NCBI GenBank assembly: GCA_013002225.1
Contig: JABDKL010000102.1
Coordinates: 1 to 33,863, forward strand
Reading direction: 5' to 3'
DNA length: 33,863 nt
From: Winogradskyella sp.
GTDB lineage: Bacteria; Bacteroidota; Bacteroidia; Flavobacteriales; Flavobacteriaceae
Position 1 is the stretch's first letter; every line of letters starts with the position of its first letter. Below the pieces are notes generated by a model. That model searched no databases, had not been told where the DNA came from, and saw only the letters and a program-made list of their open reading frames with translations. The position numbers and the translations under genes are program-made. Shown here piece after piece: positions 8,473 through 16,519 of this stretch.

Positions 8473-9108
8473 ATGGCACAAAAAGGTAAACTTACGTTAA
8501 CAAATATGATCTACGGATTAGGAGCGGCAATCGTAATCGTAGGAGCATTATTTAAGATACAACACTGGCCTTACGGTTCTGAAATCTTAACCCTAGGTAT
8601 GATTGTAGAAGCATTAGTATTTACATACTCTGCTTTCGAAAAACAACAAAGCGAATTAGACTGGTCTTTGGTTTACCCGGAATTAGCGGGAGGACAAACT
8701 ATCGGTGGTAAAAAGAAAAAAGAAGCACCTCAGGATGCTGAAGGCTTATTATCAAAAAAATTAGACAACTTATTAAAGGATGCTAAAATTGATGGAGAGT
8801 TAATGGCGAGTTTAGGTGATAGCATTAAAAATTTTGAAGGTGCTGCCAAAAACTTAAACCCAACGGTAGAGTCTATGAATGCTCAAAAGAAGTATAGCGA
8901 AGAAATGTCTTTAGCTGCTGCGCAGATGGAGTCATTAAATAGTTTGTATAAGGTGCAAATGGAGAGTGCTAACCGTCAGGCAGCAATTAACGAAGAAGCA
9001 GTTGAAAACGCAACTAAGTTAAAAGAGCAAATGCAATCATTAGCATCTAATCTTTCATCATTAAATGGTGTTTATGGAGGTATGCTTTCTGCAATGAACA
9101 AAAACTAA
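8473..9108 (+). CDS. gldL: T9SS/gliding motor inner-membrane protein GldL
   Basis: GldL is the inner-membrane part of the GldL-GldM motor, which converts proton motive force into movement for secretion and gliding. Two helices sit near the N-terminus (about 12-28 and 37-54), joined by the conserved short loop FKIQHWPYGSE. Glu46 in the second helix (MIVEALVF) matches the glutamate conserved in GldL proteins and proposed for proton transfer. ELDWSLVYPELAGG follows, then a long cytoplasmic tail rich in Lys, Glu, Gln and Ala, probably coiled coil (about 95-205). The 211 residues are a normal length. gldM starts 50 bp downstream. Confidence 0.96.
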   Translation: MAQKGKLTLTNMIYGLGAAIVIVGALFKIQHWPYGSEILTLGMIVEALVFTYSAFEKQQSELDWSLVYPELAGGQTIGGKKKKEAPQDAEGLLSKKLDNLLKDAKIDGELMASLGDSIKNFEGAAKNLNPTVESMNAQKKYSEEMSLAAAQMESLNSLYKVQMESANRQAAINEEAVENATKLKEQMQSLASNLSSLNGVYGGMLSAMNKN

Positions 9109-9158
9109 TTGGTTTTTATTTATAATCAAATTAATTAATAATTTAAAAACTAATTACA

Positions 9159-10739
9159 ATGGCAGGAGGAAAAGCATCTGCAAGGCAGAAAATGATTAAC
9201 TTAATGTACTTGGTATTTATTGCTATGATGGCGATGAATATGTCAAAAGAAGTACTATCGGCTTTCGGATTAATGGAAGCGAAGTTTTCAGCTTCAAATA
9301 TTGTAGCTGACGAGAAAAACGATGCCTTACTTGCTAACTTAGCAACTAAAGCTGAAGAAAAACCAGCAGAATTCAGAGTTCCGGCAAACAAAGCTGCTCA
9401 GGTAAGTGCTGTATCTGATAAATTTTACAAGTATATTGAATCTTTAAAGCAAGATTTGTTAAGAGAAGGTGGCTATACTATTGACGAAGAAACAGGTACT
9501 TTACCTTTTGAAGCAATGGACAAAACTGATATTCTTGATGAAATGTGGTTTACCGGAGATCGTTACACCAAAAAAGGTGATGAGGTCGTGGCTAGAATCA
9601 AATCTTATAAAGAAGAGATTAAAGAAATTTTAGGTAGTGACGTAAAGTATCAAAAAGCGATCGAAAGATTAGAAGATCGATTTAGCTTAGATAAAGTAGA
9701 AAACAAAAAAATTGGTAAGGAAATCGATTGGTTAAACTATCATTTCCAGGGATTCCCAGCTATAGCATCTTACACAAAGTTAACCGCTATGCAAAACGAT
9801 GTTATGGTTACAGAGGCCAACTTGTTTAATTTGTTTTTAGGGAACACGCTTGATGAAGCAGTTTCATTAAAGAAATACCAAGCTATAGTTTTAGCTGATA
9901 AATCTGCATTTTTCGCAGGAGAGAAATTTCAAGGTAAAGTTGTGCTAGGAAAATATGCGAATGTAACGCCAACTAAATTAACCGTACAAGGTCAGGAAAT
10001 TAACATTTCTGAGGCAATTGATTCTACAGGTGCTGCAAAACTTGATTTTAATGTTGGTAATGTGGGAGAGCAAAAAATCAATGGAACATTTACATTTCTA
10101 GAAGACGGAAAGCCTCTGGAAATTCCTATCGTAGGAAACTACGTGGTGGTTCCTAGACCAAATTCAGCGACAATATCAGCTGATAAAATGAATGTAGTAT
10201 ATCGTGGTGTTGATAACCCGATGACTATTTCTTTTGCAGGTGTGCCAGATAATAAAGTGTCTGCTTCAGGTCCTGGTTTATCTAGAGCTTCTGGACAAGG
10301 TAAGTATGTTGTTAAGGCTGGTTCTGGTAAGGAAATGACGATCAATGTTACTGCAACGTTAGATGATGGTAAAAAAGTCAGTGATAGCAAAACGTTCAGA
10401 ATTAAAGATATTCCTGCACCAACAGGTGTAATTGCTGGACAAACAGGTGTGGTTAAATTACCAAAACGAAATGTTGAGATTGGTACTGTTAGTGCTAAAC
10501 TAGACGATTTTGTATTCGATCTACCTATTCAGGTGACATCATTTAAGATAAAAGTACCAGGTCAACCAACTGTTAACGTTGCAGGTACTAAGATGAATGC
10601 ACAGGCTAAATCTGCTATCAGTAAAGCACGTAGAGGAGATAATATCACAATATTTGATATTAGTGCTAAGATTCAGGGTAATTCTAAATATAGATTACAG
10701 AATGTATCTCCAGTAATTGTAGAAGTAACAAGTAACTAA
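9159..10739 (+). CDS. gldM: T9SS/gliding motor protein GldM (PorM)
   Basis: GldM forms a dimer whose single N-terminal helix sits inside the GldL pentamer and whose long periplasmic arm reaches the GldK/GldN ring. The start MAGGKASARQKMINLMYLVF is typical; the membrane helix is about residues 12-30, with Glu31 just after it (MSKEVLSAFG). The rest (35-526) is periplasmic: a helical first domain, then three beta domains, as in known GldM structures. No signal cleavage site is seen; the helix serves as anchor. Its ATG is preceded by an A/T-only leader sharing a 16-nt stretch with the cold-shock gene. gldN follows after 70 bp. Confidence 0.97.
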   Translation: MAGGKASARQKMINLMYLVFIAMMAMNMSKEVLSAFGLMEAKFSASNIVADEKNDALLANLATKAEEKPAEFRVPANKAAQVSAVSDKFYKYIESLKQDLLREGGYTIDEETGTLPFEAMDKTDILDEMWFTGDRYTKKGDEVVARIKSYKEEIKEILGSDVKYQKAIERLEDRFSLDKVENKKIGKEIDWLNYHFQGFPAIASYTKLTAMQNDVMVTEANLFNLFLGNTLDEAVSLKKYQAIVLADKSAFFAGEKFQGKVVLGKYANVTPTKLTVQGQEINISEAIDSTGAAKLDFNVGNVGEQKINGTFTFLEDGKPLEIPIVGNYVVVPRPNSATISADKMNVVYRGVDNPMTISFAGVPDNKVSASGPGLSRASGQGKYVVKAGSGKEMTINVTATLDDGKKVSDSKTFRIKDIPAPTGVIAGQTGVVKLPKRNVEIGTVSAKLDDFVFDLPIQVTSFKIKVPGQPTVNVAGTKMNAQAKSAISKARRGDNITIFDISAKIQGNSKYRLQNVSPVIVEVTSN

Positions 10740-10809
10740 GCTACTTATAATTTATAAAGGATCGAAACGTTACTTATTATAGATACCCAAATTATTAATA
10801 ATAAATAAG

Positions 10810-11718
10810 ATGAAAATTAAAAGCTTTTTATATATCGGATTAGCACTGCTTGCAACCAATTCTATGTTTGCACAGGCTAATATCCTCAATGCCCAAATCC
10901 CAGAGGAGATTGGTATGAAAACAGAGGCAGAATTACTTCTAGATAATGATAAACCGTTAGAATATGGTTATGTCGGAGATAGAGATATCTTATTTTCTAA
11001 GATGACTTGGGAGAAAGTAGTTTTAGATGAGCGTGTCAATTTTCCATTATATTTTCCGGTAGAAGGTAATTTAGGCGACGACAGAAAATCGCTTTACCAG
11101 GTCTTAACAGAAAATATGCAAAGTGGAATGATCCCTAAAGTGTATGCAGATTCTTATTTTACAGAAGAACGTACATTAAAAGATTTAGAAGCTTCTTTGT
11201 CTATGAGAAGAATTACTGATGCTGGTATTCGCTATATGAATGAAAATAATGTGGGCGAAGACGAAATTCCAGAGGAGTATATCATAGAAAGAAACATTGA
11301 ACCTGCAGATATAAATTCATATTTAATTAAAGGCCTGTGGTACTTTGATAAAAGACAGGGCGAGTTAAAATACCGTATTTTAGGTATTGCTCCTGCTGCA
11401 CCAGATGTTAATTTTATCGATGAGGAAGACAATGAGAATAGTGAGCCTATCCCAATGTTTTGGATTTTCTATCCGGAAGTAAGAGATATTTTACACGAAG
11501 CCAAATCATTTAATAACAGTAATAGTGCTGTACCGATTTCATTCGATCATTTATTAAACAGTCGCCGTTTTAGTGGTATTATCTACAAGGAGGAGAATGT
11601 TTATGGCGATAGAGAAGTCAAAGAGTATGTTGCAGAAAATGCTTTAATGCAGTTATTAGAATCTGAACGAATCAAAGACAAGATTAGAGACTTTGAACAA
11701 GATATGTGGAGTTACTAG
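10810..11718 (+). CDS. gldN: T9SS/gliding ring protein GldN (PorN)
   Basis: GldN is a periplasmic protein that binds GldK to form the T9SS ring contacted by GldM. It has a Sec signal peptide, MKIKSFLYIGLALLATNSMFAQ, probably cut after FAQ or just before it. The mature part begins with the ANILNAQIPEE segment and holds the conserved block VLYxDRDILFSKMTWEK-like (residues about 52-72) and YFDKRQGELKYRILGIAP (178-195). At 302 residues it matches the family. It is the last gene of the operon; a hairpin with T tract follows 24 bp after its stop. Confidence 0.96.
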   Translation: MKIKSFLYIGLALLATNSMFAQANILNAQIPEEIGMKTEAELLLDNDKPLEYGYVGDRDILFSKMTWEKVVLDERVNFPLYFPVEGNLGDDRKSLYQVLTENMQSGMIPKVYADSYFTEERTLKDLEASLSMRRITDAGIRYMNENNVGEDEIPEEYIIERNIEPADINSYLIKGLWYFDKRQGELKYRILGIAPAAPDVNFIDEEDNENSEPIPMFWIFYPEVRDILHEAKSFNNSNSAVPISFDHLLNSRRFSGIIYKEENVYGDREVKEYVAENALMQLLESERIKDKIRDFEQDMWSY

Positions 11719-11742
11719 TTAACTTCATCAAATCAAAATATG

Positions 11743-11770
11743 ACGCTCACTTTATAAGTGGGCGTTTTTT
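11743..11770 (+). terminator. Terminator of the gldKLMN operon
   Basis: An 8-bp stem with one G-T pair (ACGCTCAC with GTGGGCGT, loop of 7 nt) is followed by six T's ending at 11770. Confidence 0.8.
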
Positions 11771-11786
11771 ATTACAATCATTTATT

Positions 11787-11794
11787 TACTTTTG
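11787..11794 (+). promoter_or_regulatory. -7 box of the FAD oxidoreductase gene, nearly leaderless
   Basis: TACTTTTG matches TAnnTTTG exactly and ends 5 nt before the ATG at 11800, so the transcript would start at or next to the start codon. No clear TTG is seen at -33. Confidence 0.5.
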
Positions 11795-11799
11795 CGCTA

Positions 11800-12840
11800 A
11801 TGAAAGACGTCGATTATATTATAGTGGGTTGCGGCCTTGCAAGTATTGCATTTTGTGAAGAATTAAGGGCTAACCAAAAATCATTTGTTGTATTCGATGA
11901 TGGCTCACAAAAGTCTTCGGTAGTTGCTGCAGGATTATATAATCCAGTGATTTTAAAACGATTTTCTGAAGTTTGGAAGGCTAAAGCCCAATTAGAATTA
12001 GCAATTCCATTATACCAAAAGATAGAAGAAGAACTTAAGATAAAAGTAGATTATAAACTTCGGATATTAAGGCGATTTACATCTGTTGCAGAACAGAACA
12101 AATGGTTTAATGCTAGCGATAAACCAGGATTAGAGCCATTTCTTTCAACACATCTTGTGACAAACGACAATCGAGTAATCGATGCGCCATTTGGCTTTGG
12201 AGAGGTCCTGCATGCTGGTAGGATAGATACAGAGACATTAATTTTAAATTATCGTTCATTTTTAAAAAATAAGGGCTGGTTGGAAGAATCTACTTTTGTA
12301 CATAATAACTTAAAGATGGACTCAGACAACCTAGCGTATAAGAACTTTAAGACACAAAAAGTTGTTTTTGCCGAAGGATTTGGTGTAAAAACAAACCCTT
12401 ACTTTGATCACATTCCGCTTACAGGTACAAAAGGTGAGATCTTAACCATAAAAGCACCTGATCTCAAAATTAATTATGCTATAAAATCTTCGGTATTTGT
12501 TATCCCTATTGGTAACGATTTATACACCATAGGGTCAACCTATAATAATGAGGATAAATCCAACACCCCAACGAGGAGTGCTAAAGAAGAATTAATAACA
12601 AAATTAAAGTCATTTATTACATGTGATTTTGACATTGTAAAACACGTCGCAGGTGTTAGACCTACCGTTAAGGATAGACGGCCAATTGTGGGTGGTCATC
12701 CGGACTATAAAAATTTATATGTTTTAAATGGTTTAGGTACGAGAGGGGTTATGATTGCGCCTTATGTTTCACATCATCTGTATCAGCACATTGAAAATAA
12801 TGTAGCGCTCGACTCAGAAATTAGCGTCAATCGATTTTAA
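11800..12840 (+). CDS. FAD-dependent oxidoreductase, DAO (glycine oxidase-like) family
   Basis: This is a 346-residue flavoenzyme of the D-amino-acid-oxidase superfamily (ThiO/MnmC-C/DadA-like). The N-terminal dinucleotide-binding motif is DYIIVGCGLASIAFCEEL, with Gly10 and Gly12, and an acidic residue at the end of the second strand (VVFDDGS). The SVVAAGLYNPVILKR segment is typical of flavobacterial members. The C-terminal signature is GVRPTVKDRRPIVGGHP followed by LNGLGTRGVMIAPY, which contacts FAD. The substrate is not evident. I chose ATG 11800; an upstream in-frame start at 11758 would lie inside the gldN terminator. Its stop is 1 bp from the stop of the convergent DUF983 gene. Confidence 0.85.
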   Translation: MKDVDYIIVGCGLASIAFCEELRANQKSFVVFDDGSQKSSVVAAGLYNPVILKRFSEVWKAKAQLELAIPLYQKIEEELKIKVDYKLRILRRFTSVAEQNKWFNASDKPGLEPFLSTHLVTNDNRVIDAPFGFGEVLHAGRIDTETLILNYRSFLKNKGWLEESTFVHNNLKMDSDNLAYKNFKTQKVVFAEGFGVKTNPYFDHIPLTGTKGEILTIKAPDLKINYAIKSSVFVIPIGNDLYTIGSTYNNEDKSNTPTRSAKEELITKLKSFITCDFDIVKHVAGVRPTVKDRRPIVGGHPDYKNLYVLNGLGTRGVMIAPYVSHHLYQHIENNVALDSEISVNRF

Positions 12841-12841
12841 G

Positions 12842-13237
12842 TTATTTGCGAGAGGCTTTTGTCGTTACGCTTTTATCGTAATTCATAAAGAGGTTAATCC
12901 AAATATTACGAGATAATCGCATTATAACTGGCATAAATGCAATTAGTGTAAAAACAATAGCTAAAAATGCTACAACTAAGGAGGTTTGAAATAGTAAATA
13001 GCTGATTACAAAAGCGGCTACAGCGAACGCAACACCAATTCCGTAACTTACATACATGGAGCCATAAAAGAAGGAAGGTTCCATCTGGTATTTAGTGTTA
13101 CAGTGAGAGCAGCGCTCATGCATTTTTAAAGTATCTGTTAGCTTGTATGGGTTTTTCTCAACATACATAGACTCTTGGTGGCATTTTGGACATACTCCAA
13201 AAAGAATACTATAAAGTTTCATTCCTTTTCTTATCAT
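12842..13237 (-). CDS. DUF983 family zinc-ribbon membrane protein
   Basis: This 131-residue protein has two CxxC pairs in a cytoplasmic N-terminal part, CPKC (16-19) and CSHC (43-46), likely one zinc ribbon. Two membrane helices follow at about 60-80 and 84-106 and a basic tail ends in TTKASRK. This layout is that of DUF983. The function is unknown; the family is often found near respiratory or envelope genes. The start may be ATG 13237 or the in-frame ATG at 13222 (MKLYSILFG). It converges on the FAD oxidoreductase with 1 bp between stops, and diverges from the ABC-F gene. Confidence 0.8.
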   Translation of the reverse strand: MIRKGMKLYSILFGVCPKCHQESMYVEKNPYKLTDTLKMHERCSHCNTKYQMEPSFFYGSMYVSYGIGVAFAVAAFVISYLLFQTSLVVAFLAIVFTLIAFMPVIMRLSRNIWINLFMNYDKSVTTKASRK

Positions 13238-13249
13238 AACTAAAACCTT

Positions 13250-13257
13250 TACTTTTG
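13250..13257 (+). promoter_or_regulatory. Probable -7 box for the ABC-F gene
   Basis: TACTTTTG fits TAnnTTTG exactly. A start near 13263 would give an 85-90 nt leader carrying two inverted repeats before the ATG at 13350. No TTG at -33 is clear. Confidence 0.45.
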
Positions 13258-13268
13258 CATTTTTTAAG

Positions 13269-13306
13269 ACACTATAAAGATAAGGCTATATCAATTCTTA
13301 TAGTGT
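13269..13306 (+). promoter_or_regulatory. Inverted repeat in the ABC-F leader
   Basis: Perfect 9-bp arms, ACACTATAA (13269-13277) and TTATAGTGT (13298-13306), are separated by 20 nt. They lie just after the predicted transcription start and could form a leader hairpin or bind a dimeric regulator. Confidence 0.4.
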
Positions 13307-13308
13307 AA

Positions 13309-13332
13309 CAATTATCACAATTGTGCTAATTG
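13309..13332 (+). promoter_or_regulatory. 24-bp near-perfect palindrome in the ABC-F leader
   Basis: The palindrome has the core CACAATTGTG (13316-13325) flanked by CAATTA and TAATTG, with one mismatched pair (13315 and 13326). It ends 17 nt before the ATG. As RNA it could fold with an AATT loop; as DNA it looks like an operator. Confidence 0.45.
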
Positions 13333-13349
13333 TATTATTCAAAAAACTT

Positions 13350-15257
13350 ATGCTAAATATCCACAATCTATCCATATCATTTCAAGGCGAGTATCTTTTT
13401 GAAGAAATTACTTTTAAGCTAGGTCTTGGAGACCGGATTGGCTTAATTGGAAAAAATGGTGCAGGTAAATCTACCCTCCTAAAAATTTTGTCAAAAGAAC
13501 AAGAACCAGATACAGGTCAAATCGCAGCTGATAAAGACTTAAGAATCGGGTTTTTAAAACAGGATATTGATTTCGATTTTGGTAAGACCGTTCTGGAAGA
13601 ATCTTATGAAGCATTTAAAGACATTAAGCAACTCGAAGCAAAGCTGGAAGTAATTAATACGCAATTAGCAGAGCGTACAGATTATGAAAGTGATTCGTAT
13701 AGTCAGCTTATGATCGATTTAAATGATGTACAGCACCAATACGAGATATTAGGAGGCTATAATTACCAGGGTGAAACCGAGAAAATCCTTCAGGGATTAG
13801 GATTTAAGCGTGAGGATTTTGATAAACTAACAGATACTTTTTCTGGAGGATGGAGAATGCGGATCGAATTGGCAAAACTGCTACTTCAAAATAACGATTT
13901 ACTACTATTAGATGAGCCAACCAACCACTTAGATATTGAGTCTATTATATGGTTAGAAGGATTTTTAAAAAATTACGCTGGTGCCGTGGTAATAGTTTCT
14001 CACGATAAAATGTTTTTAGATAATGTCACGAACCGTACTATCGAGATCTCTTTAGGTCGAATTTACGATTATAATAAACCGTATACTCAGTTTTTAGAGT
14101 TACGTAAAGAAATGAAAACGCAGCAGCTAGCAGCGCAAAAAAATCAGGAAAAACAAATACAACAGACTGAAAAGCTTATCGAAAAGTTTAGAGCAAAAGC
14201 CTCTAAAGCCACGATGGCCCAATCCCTTATTAAAAAGCTGGATAAGATCGATAGGATCGAAGTCGATGAAGACGATAATAGTGTAATGTCACTTAATTTT
14301 CCGGTTTCTGTGACACCAGGGAAAGTAGTGGTGAAAGTTAAAAATGTATCGAAAAGTTATGGTGATTTACAGGTGCTCCAAAATGTTAACCTATCTATCG
14401 ATAGGGATATTAAAACAGCATTTGTCGGGCAAAATGGTCAGGGTAAGTCTACCTTAGCCAAGATCATCGTTGGCGAGATTGAGCACGAAGGTCATTTAGA
14501 GCTAGGTCATAATGTTCAGATTGGTTATTTCGCCCAGAATCAGGCCGAGTATTTAGATGGAAATAAAACCGTGTTAGATACTATGATCGATGCTGCTAAT
14601 GAAACTAACCGAAGTAAAGTTAGGGATATTTTAGGGTCCTTTTTGTTTAGAGGTGATGAGGTAGAAAAGTATGTTAAGGTCCTTTCGGGTGGTGAGCGTA
14701 ACCGCTTGGCCTTAGCTAAATTATTATTGCAGCCTTTAAATGTGTTAATAATGGATGAGCCTACAAACCATTTAGATATAAAATCTAAAAATGTTCTAAA
14801 AGAGGCATTGAAGAGGTTTGAAGGTACTTTAATATTAGTATCTCACGATAGAGACTTTCTTCAAGGCTTAACGGATACTGTTTACGAATTTAAAGATCAA
14901 AATATTAAAGAATATTTAGGGGATATCGACTTTTATTTGGAACAGCGAAATCTTGAAAATTTAAGAGAAGCTGAAAAAAGAACGGTTGTTGCTGAAAAGC
15001 CAAAAGAAACAAATAAACAGAACTATCAGGATCAAAAGAAATTAAAATCTCTCAATAATAAATTGAGTAATATCGAATCTAAAATTGGGCAACTGGAAAA
15101 GGATATTAAAAAAGATGATATTGAATTGGCCACCAATTATGATGAAACAGCTGCCAATCCACAATTCTTTGACGCCTACCAAAAGAAGAAAAAATCTTTA
15201 GAGAAATTAATGGAAGATTGGGAAACTGTTCAATTTCAGTTGGAGGAATTGTCTTAA
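13350..15257 (+). CDS. ABC-F family ATP-binding protein
   Basis: This 635-residue soluble protein has two ABC ATPase domains, no membrane segments, an inter-domain linker and a C-terminal coiled coil: the ABC-F layout (ribosome-associated translation factors, some giving antibiotic resistance). Domain 1 has Walker A GKNGAGKS (35-42), signature FSGGW and Walker B LLLLDEPTNHLD. Domain 2 has GQNGQGKS, LSGGERNRLAL and VLIMDEPTNHLD. The linker (about 255-320) is rich in Lys, Gln and Ala. The C-terminal 70 or so residues (QDQKKLKSLNNKLSNIE onwards) form a Uup-like coiled coil. I chose ATG 13350 over the GTG at 13323 because MLNIHNLSISF is the normal domain start and the GTG lies inside the palindrome. 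Confidence 0.93.
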   Translation: MLNIHNLSISFQGEYLFEEITFKLGLGDRIGLIGKNGAGKSTLLKILSKEQEPDTGQIAADKDLRIGFLKQDIDFDFGKTVLEESYEAFKDIKQLEAKLEVINTQLAERTDYESDSYSQLMIDLNDVQHQYEILGGYNYQGETEKILQGLGFKREDFDKLTDTFSGGWRMRIELAKLLLQNNDLLLLDEPTNHLDIESIIWLEGFLKNYAGAVVIVSHDKMFLDNVTNRTIEISLGRIYDYNKPYTQFLELRKEMKTQQLAAQKNQEKQIQQTEKLIEKFRAKASKATMAQSLIKKLDKIDRIEVDEDDNSVMSLNFPVSVTPGKVVVKVKNVSKSYGDLQVLQNVNLSIDRDIKTAFVGQNGQGKSTLAKIIVGEIEHEGHLELGHNVQIGYFAQNQAEYLDGNKTVLDTMIDAANETNRSKVRDILGSFLFRGDEVEKYVKVLSGGERNRLALAKLLLQPLNVLIMDEPTNHLDIKSKNVLKEALKRFEGTLILVSHDRDFLQGLTDTVYEFKDQNIKEYLGDIDFYLEQRNLENLREAEKRTVVAEKPKETNKQNYQDQKKLKSLNNKLSNIESKIGQLEKDIKKDDIELATNYDETAANPQFFDAYQKKKKSLEKLMEDWETVQFQLEELS

Positions 15258-15306
15258 AGGCACTTCCTTTTATGTTTTTTTTAACTGCTTCCCATTAGCA
15301 ATTGAA

Positions 15307-15314
15307 TATTTTTG
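15307..15314 (+). promoter_or_regulatory. Possible -7 box of the RND efflux operon
   Basis: TATTTTTG fits TAnnTTTG and lies 62 nt upstream of the adaptor ATG at 15376. No convincing TTG is at -33. Confidence 0.4.
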
Positions 15315-15375
15315 TGGTTTATCAATTTGCAGATTCTAAATTTTCAAATTGCAACTAACCATCAAATCATTGTTA

Positions 15376-16518
15376 ATGAGAAAGTTACTGCTATTTATAA
15401 TAGGCGCTTTAATAATTGTTTTAGCATCTGTTGGTGCATATTTTATTGTAGAAAGTAATACTAAGGTAAAGCCAAAAGTTGCCAAAGTTGTTAAAACTGT
15501 TTTTGTAGATACAGTTCTAAATACAACGGTACCTATTACAATTCCTGCCAACGGTAACCTTGTGGCAAAAAATCGACTAGAACTTTACTCAGAAGTGCAA
15601 GGTGTTTTTGAAAATAGTTCACAAGACTTTAAAGCTGGTCAGCCTTACAGAAAAGGGCAACTTCTTATTAAAATTAATTCTAGCGAATATTACGCAACTG
15701 TGCAATCTGCAAAGAGTGATCTGTACAATCTTATTACCTCATTAATGCCAGATTTAAGATTGGATTATCCAGATGCCTTCCCGGTTTGGAACACATATCT
15801 AAAAAACTTTGATATGGATAAAAGTGTAGCTCCCTTGCCAGATACTAAAGATGAAAAGGTAAATTATTTTATTACGGGTCGTGGCGTACAGTCTGCTTAT
15901 TACAATGTAAAAAATCTCGAACAGCGCTTAGCTAAATATAGAATCTACGCACCATATAATGGGATTCTTACAGAGTCCTTGGTTAATGAGGGTACTTTGG
16001 TAAGATCGGGTCAGAAACTGGGCGAATTTATAGATACCTCGGTTTTTGAACTTGAGCTAGCCATCAGTAAAACATTTAGTGATCTACTGCAAATTGGCGA
16101 AAAAGTAACTTTAAACACCTTAAATAAACAATCTAACTATACAGGAACAGTAACTCGAATAAATGGTAGAATAGACCAAGCAACACAAACAGTTACGGTT
16201 TTTGTTGAAGTACGTGGGGAAGATTTAAAAGAAGGTATGTATCTCGAAGCACAATTAGATGCTAAGGAGATTCCTGATGCTATAAAAATTTCTCGTAAAC
16301 TGTTGGTTGACGAATCTGAGATCTTCATACTAAAGGATAGTATTCTGGATATAATTAAAGTAGAACCTGTTTATTTTTCGCCTAAGGAAGTTGTTATTAA
16401 AGGTGTACCTGATCAGACGATTATATTGTCAAGATCAATTCCTGGAGCCTATGCTGGTATGTTGGTTAAGGTCAATCAAGAATCAAATTCATCTGTAGCA
16501 AAACAAACTGCCGAATAA
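15376..16518 (+). CDS. RND efflux periplasmic adaptor (HlyD/MFP family)
   Basis: This 380-residue membrane-fusion protein joins the inner-membrane pump to the outer-membrane channel. An N-terminal membrane anchor (about 4-24, KLLLFIIGALIIVLASVGAY) is followed by the barrel-sandwich start VPITIPANGNLVAKNRLELY, a short helical hairpin region (about 105-185), RIYAPYNGILTESLVNEGT closing the lipoyl-like half-motif, and a beta-barrel domain (about 215-300). I chose ATG 15376 because the hydrophobic anchor then starts at residue 4; an earlier TTG at 15349 is less likely. The permease gene begins 1 bp after its stop, so the pair is tightly coupled. Confidence 0.9.
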   Translation: MRKLLLFIIGALIIVLASVGAYFIVESNTKVKPKVAKVVKTVFVDTVLNTTVPITIPANGNLVAKNRLELYSEVQGVFENSSQDFKAGQPYRKGQLLIKINSSEYYATVQSAKSDLYNLITSLMPDLRLDYPDAFPVWNTYLKNFDMDKSVAPLPDTKDEKVNYFITGRGVQSAYYNVKNLEQRLAKYRIYAPYNGILTESLVNEGTLVRSGQKLGEFIDTSVFELELAISKTFSDLLQIGEKVTLNTLNKQSNYTGTVTRINGRIDQATQTVTVFVEVRGEDLKEGMYLEAQLDAKEIPDAIKISRKLLVDESEIFILKDSILDIIKVEPVYFSPKEVVIKGVPDQTIILSRSIPGAYAGMLVKVNQESNSSVAKQTAE

Positions 16519-16519
16519 C

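Noticed and set aside
7033-11718. gldKLMN as a novel system
   Set aside because: The four genes match the known T9SS/gliding core in order, length and motifs; nothing new is seen in the gene set itself.
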